A stretch of DNA of 54,370 nt, from positions 1 to 54,370 of the forward strand of contig NZ_PXWG01000038.1 of the NCBI RefSeq assembly GCF_003011965.1, written 5' to 3'. Position numbers and translations under genes: made by a program. Positions 26,800 to 35,254 of this stretch are shown one piece after another. Within the stretch, counting starts at the first letter, position 1, and every line of letters begins with the position of its first letter. The notes under the pieces are model-generated. The model searched no databases, was not told the DNA's origin, and saw only the letters and a program-made list of their open reading frames with translations. The stretch is from Streptosporangium nondiastaticum. GTDB taxonomy: Bacteria > Actinomycetota > Actinomycetes > Streptomycetales > Streptomycetaceae.

Positions 26800-27000
26800 C
26801 GCGCTGAGCGAAGCGCCCCCACCGGCCCCAGGCACATCGCGGCAGCTGCCCGCTCCCCCTCAGCCACGGCTTATGGGGAGGTCTCCTCACGCACCCACAT
26901 CCGCGACGGCAGGAGTACGGCGGCCAACCGCCCACGACCCGCCGGACACCCGACGGAGCCGCACCCCCACCCCTCCCCCCGCTGCCAGCCTGTTCTGACC
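26800..27000 (-). repeat. Right arm of the long imperfect inverted repeat
   Basis: This arm is oriented opposite to 26398-26600 and ends at 27000 with CCTGTTCTGACC, the complement of the left arm's first bases. Similarity stops at that base. The flanking bases (CTGA before 26398, CGCACC after 27000) show no target-site duplication, so a standard transposon insertion is not evident. Confidence 0.8.
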
Positions 27001-27154
27001 CGCACCCGAACCACGGAACCGCACCACCACACCGCGTACCACGCACAGTTGACGGTTCGCCGCTTCCCGGCCCGGCCCGGTGCCCATGGCCAGCCCTCCG
27101 CCTGGAGGGTCTGACCGGTGGGTGACCGCCCACCCTGGGAGAAAGGCGCGGTAC

Positions 27155-27292
27155 GTGCGCCATCGCAAAAAGAAGGACCGGTCTCACCTCTGGGTCCTGC
27201 TCCATCGGATCTACCGCTGGTCGGCGCCGCTCGTAGGCGCCGTGCTGGTGGCCCTGCTCCGGTGGTGGCTGGAGGTGAGGCACAAGCTGTAA
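27155..27292 (+). CDS. Possible 45-aa basic membrane peptide
   Basis: A GTG at 27155 with GAAAGG about 9 bases upstream opens a 45-aa frame. It has a very basic start (RHRKKKDRSH), then a hydrophobic span WSAPLVGAVLVALLRWWLEV. It ends at a TAA directly followed by a perfect hairpin terminator, which supports a real short gene. I recognise no family. It could be a small membrane or toxin-like peptide; this is speculative. Confidence 0.45.
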   Translation: MRHRKKKDRSHLWVLLHRIYRWSAPLVGAVLVALLRWWLEVRHKL

Positions 27293-27293
27293 G

Positions 27294-27318
27294 CCCTCGC
27301 TAAACCCACTAGCGAGGG
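27294..27318 (+). terminator. Hairpin after the 45-aa frame
   Basis: Perfect 9-bp arms CCCTCGCTA and TAGCGAGGG (27294-27302, 27310-27318) with a 7-nt loop start 2 bp after the TAA. Confidence 0.65.
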
Positions 27319-27505
27319 ATCACAGCGTTTGGTCCTTCGCAGGAGCCCGCCATCGTGACCCCGATGGTGGGTTCCACCATGTCCAGTGACCGTACCTGGA
27401 TGGCACAGTGTTCCCGGCTGCCCAACCGGACGGACATCGGCAGCTCCTACCGTACTCGCTTCGCCCCTCCCAGGCACCGGAGAAGCCCAGCACGACGGAA
27501 CCTCT

Positions 27506-28045
27506 TCACCACATCAGGGCAAGGCCGACCTCGCTCTGCCAGTACGTCACCGCCGCCTTGCTGTCGACCCACGTGCCCTTGGGCAGCTTCACCGTGCGCG
27601 CCCGGCTCTCCGTGCCGTCGCCCTCGTCGTAGCTGACGCGCAGGACGCTCGCGTAGCGCCCGTCCGTGCCGGAACCGTCAGCCGCGGACAGGTTGATGCC
27701 GGCATAGGCGGACTCGCCGGGCTCCAGGGTGACCACGGCCTGCGGTATCGACTCGTCCACGACCGGCACCACGTTCTGCGCGGCGTCGAAGGCCAGGTGC
27801 GGGTGGCCGTAGGCGAAGCATCGCTCGCTGCTGGTGTTGGTGACGGTCAGCAGCTGGTGGTTGATGGGGCGGGACACGTTCTGCACGGTGGTCTTGGTGT
27901 TCGCAAGCGAGCAGGCCGGGATGGACGCCGACCCCGACCCGGGAGCCGGCTCCGCCGCCTGCGCCTGCGCAGTCGTGGCGGCGGTGCCGGCGAGGAGCGC
28001 GGCGGCGAGGGCGAGGCCGGTGGTGATGATGCGGGCAGTACGCAT
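27506..28045 (-). CDS. Secreted DUF4232-type protein
   Basis: The 179-aa protein has a clear Sec signal peptide (residues 1 to about 31, MRTARIITTGLALAAALLAG... ending AQAQA-AEP). A beta-rich domain follows, with the DUF4232 pattern PACSLANTKTTV, LLTVTNTSSERCFAYGHPHL, VTLEPGESAYAGI and a C-terminal WVDSKAAVTYWQSEV. The two cysteines probably form a disulfide. The start is fixed by GGAGG upstream of the ATG; the frame extends further but lies before the signal peptide. The function is unknown, and many Streptomyces carry several such exported proteins. Confidence 0.85.
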   Translation of the reverse strand: MRTARIITTGLALAAALLAGTAATTAQAQAAEPAPGSGSASIPACSLANTKTTVQNVSRPINHQLLTVTNTSSERCFAYGHPHLAFDAAQNVVPVVDESIPQAVVTLEPGESAYAGINLSAADGSGTDGRYASVLRVSYDEGDGTESRARTVKLPKGTWVDSKAAVTYWQSEVGLALMW

Positions 28046-28236
28046 ACGGGTGCCTCCAAGAGAGTCGAACGCCTCCCGGGGCGGGATTGCCCGGGGCGTG
28101 CCGTCAGCCTCTCCGCGGACCTCCGCCACCCACAAGGCCCCACCGCGCCATCCGGGACGCCGGAACACTCACGCTCCACCTGGCCTGCGGAAACACCACT
28201 CCCCTGGAACGCCGCAGCGGGACGCGCCGACGCTCC

Positions 28237-28653
28237 TCAGCCGCCGGACTGATCCCACTCGGCCGCGCTCGCCAGCCGCTCCAGGACCTCCACCGCCTCC
28301 TCCGCCCGCTCGTACGGCACGAAGAGGTGGTCGTGATGGAACCCCGCCACGACGTTGCAGCTCAGTTCGGCCTGGGCCAGGGCCTGGGCCACGGCCGCGG
28401 TCAGCCCCACCGCCTCCAGCGCCGAGTGGATCCGCAGCGTGATCCAGCCGGCCACGTAGTCGTACGACAGCCCGGCCGCGTCGGCCTCCTCCTGCCGTAC
28501 GACCAGGGTCAGTCCTTCCGGCTCCCGCACCGTCACCACGGGAGCGACGCCCGCCGGCGCCTCCCCCTCCACCGTCGCGTACACGTACCGCCCGGCGTTC
28601 AGCTCCGGCCGCATTCCACTCAGTAGCTTGCTCAGATCACGTTCTCCAGCCAT
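28237..28653 (-). CDS. ACT-domain protein (ACT_3/ACT_7 type)
   Basis: The protein is about 138 aa, made of two ACT-like halves. LSKLLSGMRPELNAGRYVYATVEG and GLTLVVRQEEADAAGLSYD form the first. WITLRIHSALEAVGLTAAVAQALAQAELSCNVVAGFHHDHLFVPYERAEEAVEVL forms the second. ACT domains bind amino acids and regulate metabolism; stand-alone members like this one lack a catalytic partner and are mostly uncharacterised. A GTG two codons upstream (28659) is an alternative start. Confidence 0.88.
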   Translation of the reverse strand: MAGERDLSKLLSGMRPELNAGRYVYATVEGEAPAGVAPVVTVREPEGLTLVVRQEEADAAGLSYDYVAGWITLRIHSALEAVGLTAAVAQALAQAELSCNVVAGFHHDHLFVPYERAEEAVEVLERLASAAEWDQSGG

Positions 28654-28682
28654 GGCCACACCCTACGCACAGGCATACGAAA

Positions 28683-28711
28683 AGGGCGCCCGGCACTCGT
28701 CCGGACGCCCT
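28683..28711 (-). terminator. Rho-independent terminator of the Rpn-like gene
   Basis: Arms at 28683-28693 and 28701-28711 pair with one mismatch. On the minus strand the stem is followed by TTTT. It starts 16 bp after the stop of the gene ending at 28727. Confidence 0.8.
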
Positions 28712-28726
28712 CCTCCAAGCTACCGC

Positions 28727-29524
28727 TCAGCTTTCCTCGACGAAGAGTTCCTCGATCGTGGATGCGGTGAGAGCACGGTCCATCCAGCGCTCCAGGACAT
28801 CCAGGTCCGTGCAACTCGTGATGCGCTCGCGAGCCGCCTCCGGCACGAGGATTTCCCGGTGAGCCAGCACGCGCAGCACCATTGCCGAAGCTGCTGCCCG
28901 CCCCTTGGCCTCACCCTTCAGGAGCGTCTCCTCGATGAGCGTGCCCCGGCCGGGGAAGTACGTGCGGATGGTCATCAGATTCCTCCAGGTCTCCCTCGCC
29001 GGGGTCTCTCCCAGGCCGATTTCCAGCAGTTCCGAGTAGTACGCGACGGACTCTTCGTCTACCGTCCCCAGGGCACGCGCCAGCGCGTCCAGTATGGCCG
29101 GAGCATCCTGGTCCCGCCCATGCGTCATGGCCGAGAAGGTCGCCATGGCCAGATTTTGGGCGGCTTCCTCCTCGTCGATGATCGGCGGGACGTTTCCGGG
29201 CCCCAGGACCAGCGGGTGCACGGACAGCGCTTTCCAGCCCTCGGGCCCGAGCTTGAAGGGGCCTGCTGCCCATTCCGCGGTCGCCTTGTCCTGGCAGACC
29301 ACCAGCAGCAGTGCCGGATGCCCGTACTTGGCCTTCAGAAACGCGAGGTAGTACGCCCAGCTGACCGCCTTGTCGCTGTCGCGGCGCCCTTGCGCCTCGA
29401 TGGCCAGGAGAAAGCTCTTACTGCTGTCACGCGGCTGGATGCGCAGCACGCTGTCCACGCGCCGTTCCAGTGGTCTGATCTCTGTGGCGTCCGGCCATCC
29501 AAACCCGACCACTCGTTCGAGCAT
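28727..29524 (-). CDS. Rpn/PD-(D/E)XK-type protein, N-terminally shortened
   Basis: The protein is about 265 aa from the ATG at 29524. RPLERRVDSVLRI, then FLLAIEAQGRRDSDKAVSWAYYLAFL, then LLLVVCQDKATAEWAAGPF match a large Streptomyces family. The D and ExQ residues form a PD-(D/E)XK-like core resembling Rpn recombination-promoting nucleases. The C-terminal helical part ends ASTIEELFVEES, as in the family. Family members usually have about 20-30 more residues before this point. Upstream in frame there is only a TTG inside the clpX terminator hairpin (29578). The gene therefore seems to have lost its 5' end, perhaps by a deletion that joined it to the terminator. It could be a decaying pseudogene. 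Confidence 0.65.
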   Translation of the reverse strand: MLERVVGFGWPDATEIRPLERRVDSVLRIQPRDSSKSFLLAIEAQGRRDSDKAVSWAYYLAFLKAKYGHPALLLVVCQDKATAEWAAGPFKLGPEGWKALSVHPLVLGPGNVPPIIDEEEAAQNLAMATFSAMTHGRDQDAPAILDALARALGTVDEESVAYYSELLEIGLGETPARETWRNLMTIRTYFPGRGTLIEETLLKGEAKGRAAASAMVLRVLAHREILVPEAARERITSCTDLDVLERWMDRALTASTIEELFVEES

Positions 29525-29560
29525 CGAGTCGGTCGCCAGTTCTAAGGCTCCGCGGGCAGC

Positions 29561-29593
29561 AAAAGGGGCACCCGGCAAACCGCCGGGCGCCCC
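29561..29593 (-). terminator. Rho-independent terminator of clpX
   Basis: A 12-bp stem, GGGGCGCCCGGC on the minus strand with one mismatch, has a 5-nt loop and is followed by TTTT. It lies 27 bp downstream of the clpX stop and abuts the shortened Rpn-like gene. Confidence 0.88.
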
Positions 29594-29619
29594 ACAAGCA
29601 ACAAGCTCAGCGCAGCGCG

Positions 29620-30909
<1,290 letters not shown>

Positions 30910-31000
30910 GAGGTGCTTCCCCTTCGCCTGGGATCCGCCTTGCACTGCGAACCCGGGTACTTGCCTATCGACGGTACCTTGCCGGGCCCCCCGAGCGGGC

Positions 31001-31033
31001 CCCCCTTGCCCTTACTCGGTCAGCGCAAGGGGG
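31001..31033. terminator. Hairpin between clpP2 and clpX
   Basis: CCCCCTTGC (31001-31009) and GCAAGGGGG (31025-31033) form a perfect 9-bp stem with a 15-nt loop, 19 bp past the clpP2 stop. On the minus strand the stem is followed by GGCCCG rather than T residues, so termination is possible but not certain. A tandem GGGCCCCCC repeat lies next to it. Confidence 0.5.
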
Positions 31034-31051
31034 ATACCAGCGGCACGGCGA

Positions 31052-31705
31052 TCAAACGTTTACGGAACTCTTGCGGGTAGAAACGATCTGGTCGACCAGG
31101 CCGTAGGCGAGCGCGTCCTCGGCAGTGAGGATCTTGTCGCGCTCGATGTCGTCCCGGATCTTCTCGATCGGCTGGGTGGAGTGCTTGGCCAGCATCTCCT
31201 CCAGCTGGGTGCGCATCCGCATGATCTCCTTCGCGGCGATCTCCAGGTCGGAGAGCTGCTCGCGGCCCGTCTGGCTGGAGGGCTGGTGGATCAGCACGCG
31301 GGCGTTGGGCAGGGCCATGCGCTTGCCCGGGGTGCCGGCCGCGAGGAGGATCGCGGCGGCGGAGGCGGCCTGGCCCATGCAGACCGTCTGGATGTCCGGC
31401 TTCACGAACTGCATCGTGTCGTAGATGGCCGTGAGGGCCGTGAACGAGCCGCCGGGGCTGTTGATGTAGATCGAGATGTCGCGGTCCGGGTCCATCGACT
31501 CCAGGCACAGCAGCTGCGCCATGACGTCGTTGGCGGAGGCGTCGTCGATCTGCACGCCCAGGAAGATCACGCGCTCTTCGAAGAGCTTCGCGTACGGGTC
31601 GTACTCGCGGACGCCCTGCGAGGTGCGCTCGACGAAGCGCGGGACGACGTAGCGGGAGTCAACCTGCGGGCCGGTGTACAGGCCGCTCGGGGACGAGATG
31701 TTCAT
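31052..31705 (-). CDS. clpP2: ATP-dependent Clp protease proteolytic subunit ClpP2
   Basis: The 217-aa serine peptidase has the catalytic Ser in VCMGQAASAAA (about S115), His in VLIHQPSSQ (about H140) and Asp in DIERDKIL (about D190). The N-terminal GLYTGPQVDSRYVVPRFVERTSQG is typical of the ClpP2 paralog, which assembles with ClpP1 into a mixed tetradecamer. An ATG five codons upstream (31720) is an alternative start. It is encoded 96 bp after clpP1 and is probably co-transcribed with it. Confidence 0.96.
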   Translation of the reverse strand: MNISSPSGLYTGPQVDSRYVVPRFVERTSQGVREYDPYAKLFEERVIFLGVQIDDASANDVMAQLLCLESMDPDRDISIYINSPGGSFTALTAIYDTMQFVKPDIQTVCMGQAASAAAILLAAGTPGKRMALPNARVLIHQPSSQTGREQLSDLEIAAKEIMRMRTQLEEMLAKHSTQPIEKIRDDIERDKILTAEDALAYGLVDQIVSTRKSSVNV

Positions 31706-31801
31706 GCGGGTTTTCACCATCCTGGTGGCGGTCGGTGGGCCGGGAGGCGGGCTCCCCGGCCCGGATGCGGGCTGTCTGGCGGTACGTACTGCGCCGGGGC
31801 G

Positions 31802-32419
31802 TCAGGCCCCGGTGCCGCCGCCGCCCGGAACGCCGGAAGCGTGGGTGATGATCTCGTCGATGATCCCGTACTCCTTGGCCTCCTGCGCGGTGAACCAGCG
31901 GTCGCGGTCACCGTCACGGATGATCGTGTCCACGGTCTGGCCGGTGTGGAGGGCCGTGATCTCGGCCATGCGCTTCTTGGTGCGCAGCAGCTGCTCGGCC
32001 TGGATCTTGATGTCCGAGGCGGTGCCGCCGAGGCCCGCGGACCCCTGGTGCATGAGGATGTCGGTGTTGGGCAGCGCGAAGCGCTTGCCCGGGGTGCCGC
32101 CGGTCAGCAGGAACTGGCCCATCGAGGCCGCGAGGCCCATGCCGATGGTGACCACGTCGTTCGGGATGTACTGCATGGTGTCGTAGACCGCCATGCCGGC
32201 CGTCACCGAGCCGCCGGGGCTGTTGATGTAGAGGTAGATGTCCTTGTCCGGGTCGGCGGCCAGGAGGAGCATCTGCGCCGTGATCTTGTTGGCGATGTCG
32301 TCGTCGACCTGCTGGCCGAGGAAGATGATCCGCTCCCCGAGCAGCCGGTTGTAGACCTGGTCGCCGAGGCCACCACCGATGGCGATCTCACCGGCGGCGG
32401 AAGGCATCAGATTCGTCAC
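31802..32419 (-). CDS. clpP1: ATP-dependent Clp protease proteolytic subunit ClpP1
   Basis: The 205-aa protein has the catalytic Ser in MGLAASMGQF (S99), His in ILMHQGSAG (H124) and Asp in DRDRWF (D173). The start VTNLMPSAAGE (GTG, AGGTGG ribosome-binding site) and the C-terminus SGVPGGGGTGA are ClpP1-like. It heads the clpP1-clpP2 unit. A ClgR-type operator lies about 170 bp upstream. ClpP1P2 is the main Clp peptidase in Streptomyces and affects differentiation and growth. Confidence 0.97.
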   Translation of the reverse strand: MTNLMPSAAGEIAIGGGLGDQVYNRLLGERIIFLGQQVDDDIANKITAQMLLLAADPDKDIYLYINSPGGSVTAGMAVYDTMQYIPNDVVTIGMGLAASMGQFLLTGGTPGKRFALPNTDILMHQGSAGLGGTASDIKIQAEQLLRTKKRMAEITALHTGQTVDTIIRDGDRDRWFTAQEAKEYGIIDEIITHASGVPGGGGTGA

Positions 32420-32590
32420 GTATCCACCTGCTCGTCTCTGACGGCAACGGGCCGTCTCCGCGTCTTCTCCGGGGACCGGGGTCCGGCCGGCGCGGCCGGA
32501 CTGCTTCCGGCGGTCGCCACGTGGTCCCCTGCCCTCGTATCTACGGACCCTAACGCGCTGTTCGGCGGCCGCCATCCCGCATCAGGAACT

Positions 32591-32607
32591 GTTCGCTCTG
32601 AGCGCAG
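32591..32607. promoter_or_regulatory. ClgR-type operator upstream of clpP1
   Basis: GTTCGC-TCTGA-GCGCAG contains the CGC-N5-GCG core of the ClgR recognition sequence that activates clpP1 and other proteolysis genes in actinobacteria. The left half site is perfect and the right outer bases deviate. It is about 170 bp from the clpP1 start, leaving room for a promoter and leader. Confidence 0.65.
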
Positions 32608-32721
32608 GTTCACTGCGGCATCGGTGCGGCATGGGTGCGGCATCGATGCGGGGCCGGCGCGGGATCCGCAGGTCGCGCAGGCCCGGGCGGCAGGGCGGGC
32701 AGCGGCCCCCGGGGACACGGA

Positions 32722-32753
32722 CGGGCCCGGACGTGCGAACACGTCCGGACCCG
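32722..32753 (-). terminator. Terminator of tig
   Basis: Arms of 14 bp with one mismatch (CGGGCCCGGACGTG at 32722-32735 against 32740-32753) flank a CGAA tetraloop, 55 bp after the tig stop. Confidence 0.75.
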
Positions 32754-32807
32754 TTCCATAGCTGCCTCACGGGCGCCCTGCGGCGCCTGCGCGGGAGACC
32801 GGGGCTA

Positions 32808-34184
32808 TCAGGCCTCGGTCGTGCCCTCGGCGGCCTCGACGACCTCGGTGGCGGCCTCGGCCGTCTCCTCGTCCTCGTCGTCCAGGCTGATGACCTCGCC
32901 GGACGCGTCCTTGACGGTGGCGGCCTCGACCACGGTGGCGAGCGCCTTGCCGCGGGCGACCTCACCGACGAGCATCGGGACCTGGCCGCCCTCGACGACC
33001 GCCTGGGCGAACTGGTCGGGGCTCATGCCGGAGGACTGGGCACGGCGCATCAGGTGCTCCGTGAGCTCGTCCTGGCCGACCGAGACCTTCTCCTTGTTGA
33101 CGATCTCGTCGAGGATGAACTGGGTCTTGATGCCCTTCTCGGCCTGCTCCTTGAGCTCGGCGTCGAACTCCTCGGCGGACTTGCCCTGGATCTCCAGGTA
33201 CTTCGCCAGGTCCAGGCCCATCTGGCCCAGCTGGTGGTGCTCGAGGTTGTGCTTGCGGGTGTTGACCTCGTCCTCGAGCAGCTTCTCGGGCATCGGGACC
33301 TCGACGAGCTTGATCAGCTCGTCCAGGACCTTCTCCTGGGCCTGCGTGGCCTGGTCGAACTTCTTCATCCGCTCAAGGCGCTTGCGGCTGTCGGCGCGCA
33401 GCTCCTCGAGGGTGTCGAACTCGCTCGCCAGCTGGGCGAAGTCGTCGTCGAGCTCCGGCAGTTCGCGGGACTTGACGGCGGTGACGTCGACCTTGACCTC
33501 GGCCTCCTTGCCCTCGGCGGAGCCGCCCTTGAGCTCGGAGGTGAAGGTGGCGGTGCCGCCGGCCTCCAGGCCGGTGACGGCCTCGTCGATGCCGTCGAGC
33601 AGCTGGCCGGAGCCGATGGTGTAGTCGACGCCCTTGGCGACGCCGTCCTCCAGCACCTCGCCGTCGACCTTGGCCTCCAGGTCGACGGTGACGATGTCGC
33701 CCTCGGCGGCGGCGCGCTCGACCGGAGCGGTGGTCGCGAAGCGGTCGCGCAGCTGCTCGATCGACTTCTCGATGTCCTCGTCGGTGACCTCGACGGAGTC
33801 GACGGTGACCTCGATGCCGGAGTAGTCCGGGATCTCCAGGGTCGGGCGGATGTCCACCTCGGCGGTGAAGGCCAGCAGCTCGCCGTCCTTCAGCTCCGTG
33901 ATGTCGACCTCGGGCTGACCCAGCGGGTTCAGCTCGGCCTCGTTGATCGCCTCGGTGTAGAACTTCGGAAGCGCGTCGTTGACGGCCTCCTCCAGCACCG
34001 CACCGCGGCCGAAGCGCTGGTCGATGACACGGGCCGGGATCTTGCCCTGACGGAAGCCCTTCACCGTGACCTGCTGGTTGATCTTCTTGTACGCCGCGTC
34101 GAGGCTGGCCTTGAGCTCCTCGAAGGGCACCTCGACAGTGAGCCGAACCCGAGTCGGGTTCAGGGTCTCCACGGCGCTCTTCAC
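32808..34184 (-). CDS. tig: Trigger factor (ribosome-associated chaperone/prolyl isomerase)
   Basis: The 458-aa protein has a ribosome-binding domain with the GFRQGKIPARVIDQRFG signature near residues 43-60. The FKBP-like domain (about 150-245) contains AAAEGDIVTVDLEA and LEAGGTATF. The C-terminal helical chaperone domain follows, and the acidic tail is DDEDEETAEAATEVVEAAEG. It captures nascent chains at the ribosome exit. The GTG start at 34182-34184 has AAGGAG upstream. The frame is open to 34619 but overlaps the tRNA-Pro gene, so that extension is rejected. Position upstream of clpP1P2-clpX is the standard proteostasis arrangement. Confidence 0.98.
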   Translation of the reverse strand: MKSAVETLNPTRVRLTVEVPFEELKASLDAAYKKINQQVTVKGFRQGKIPARVIDQRFGRGAVLEEAVNDALPKFYTEAINEAELNPLGQPEVDITELKDGELLAFTAEVDIRPTLEIPDYSGIEVTVDSVEVTDEDIEKSIEQLRDRFATTAPVERAAAEGDIVTVDLEAKVDGEVLEDGVAKGVDYTIGSGQLLDGIDEAVTGLEAGGTATFTSELKGGSAEGKEAEVKVDVTAVKSRELPELDDDFAQLASEFDTLEELRADSRKRLERMKKFDQATQAQEKVLDELIKLVEVPMPEKLLEDEVNTRKHNLEHHQLGQMGLDLAKYLEIQGKSAEEFDAELKEQAEKGIKTQFILDEIVNKEKVSVGQDELTEHLMRRAQSSGMSPDQFAQAVVEGGQVPMLVGEVARGKALATVVEAATVKDASGEVISLDDEDEETAEAATEVVEAAEGTTEA

Positions 34185-34369
34185 GGTTCGGTCTCCTTGG
34201 GGCTGACTTCTGGTGATTCTGCTGAGGTTCAGCGGATCGCGCCCGGTAGGCAGACTCGGTAGTGCAGACACACGGGCACGCAGCTTGCATAGTAACCGCA
34301 AGCAGGATGAGCCCCACAATGTGATCTTGCCCGTGGCCCCGTGGTTCCCGGTGGCCGCGGCCGTTCGTG

Positions 34370-34446
34370 TGGTCGGGGTGGCCGGATTCGAACCGACGAC
34401 CTTCCGCTCCCAAAGCGGACGCGCTACCAAGCTGCGCCACACCCCG
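34370..34446 (-). tRNA. tRNA-Pro (anticodon TGG)
   Basis: On the minus strand a 7-bp acceptor stem CGGGGTG/CACCCCG, a D-arm with GCGCAGCTTGGTAGCGC, the anticodon loop TTTGGGA within TCCGC/GCGGA, and GGTTCGAATCC form a full cloverleaf. The 3' CCA is encoded (34370-34372). It sits in the leader of tig. Confidence 0.95.
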
Positions 34447-34653
34447 TAAGTGCGAGACGTAGGGTACATGCCCGCGGAGGGGACGGTGGCCGCATTAACG
34501 GCGGCGCCCGGGAGCGCGGGGCGGCGCGGGACCGGCGCGCGGACGCGCGGGGGCCGCGGCCGAAGGGGTGACGAAGGGGTGACGTGCGGCGCACCGCCAG
34601 GACCCGCTACGATGCACACCGTGCCGTACGGCCCTTCCGGGCTCGCGGCGCGT

Positions 34654-34727
34654 GCGGGCGTAGCTCAATGGTAGAGCCCCAGTCTTCCAAACTGGCTACG
34701 CGGGTTCGATTCCCGTCGCCCGCTCCA
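34654..34727 (+). tRNA. tRNA-Gly (anticodon TCC)
   Basis: Acceptor stem GCGGGCG/CGCCCGC, D-arm AGCTCAATGGTAGAGC, anticodon loop CTTCCAA and T-arm GGGTTCGATTCCC are all present. The discriminator T and an encoded CCA end at 34727. It is intact, with no integrated element at its 3' end. Confidence 0.95.
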
Positions 34728-34730
34728 CCG

Positions 34731-34755
34731 ACGCCTCCGGCCCTGCCGGGGGCGT
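34731..34755 (+). terminator. Terminator of tRNA-Gly
   Basis: ACGCCTCCGGC and GCCGGGGGCGT pair over 11 bp (one G-T pair) with loop CCT, starting 4 bp after the tRNA. Confidence 0.7.
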
Positions 34756-34823
34756 TCGTCGTACGGCCGCCGGTCGTACGGCCGCCGCTTTCTGCTGACC
34801 GCTGCTTCCTGCCGACCGCCGGC

Positions 34824-35018
34824 TCAGATCTTGATACCGCTTATCGTCTCGACGATCGAGTTCAGGAACCTCTGAATGGACGGCGCCAGGCCCGTCGAGG
34901 CGAGGAAGAAGCCGAAGAGCATGGCCACGATGGCCGGGCCGCCCTTGATGCTGCCGGAGCGGAAGAGCACCACCAGCACGATCGCCAAGAGCAGCACCAC
35001 TGACAGCGAAATGGCCAC
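34824..35018 (-). CDS. Small two-helix membrane protein
   Basis: The 64-aa protein (GTG start) has a hydrophobic helix at residues 2-19 (AISLSVVLLLAIVLVVLF), a short basic turn SGSIKGG and a second helix at about 28-45. It ends in an amphipathic tail, SIQRFLNSIVETISGIKI. I recognise it as a conserved Streptomyces hypothetical that recurs near tRNA-Gly/tig. Its function is unknown. Confidence 0.75.
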   Translation of the reverse strand: MAISLSVVLLLAIVLVVLFRSGSIKGGPAIVAMLFGFFLASTGLAPSIQRFLNSIVETISGIKI

Positions 35019-35254
35019 AACTGATCACACCCTCGGTCGGATACACCGGTCCACCCACTGGTCGGCCCGGGAGACATGCTCCCCGCAGCCCTCGCCCGTC
35101 AACCATCGTGCCACCAACTTGCCTGTTTCTGTGGGCCCGTGACATTTCATCGGCACTTCGTCCGGAAACTGTCCGCAAAGCCGTGGTCAGTGGATATCGG
35201 GGGACTTGGCGGGCGGCGTGGCGGTGGCGGCGCGACGCCGCTAGGGTGCGTCGG

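Noticed and set aside
26398..27000. Insertion sequence or CRISPR array at the inverted repeat
   Set aside because: There is no transposase, no target duplication and no regular short repeats with unique spacers.
29525..29578. TTG at 29578 as the start of the Rpn-like gene
   Set aside because: It lies inside the stem of the clpX terminator, and the extra residues do not match the family.
34185..34619. Upstream extension of trigger factor
   Set aside because: It would read through the tRNA-Pro gene; a good ribosome-binding site precedes the GTG at 34184.
34370..34727. tRNA-Pro and tRNA-Gly as sites of an integrated element
   Set aside because: Both tRNAs are intact, no integrase or duplicated 3' end is nearby, and the flanking genes are core genes.
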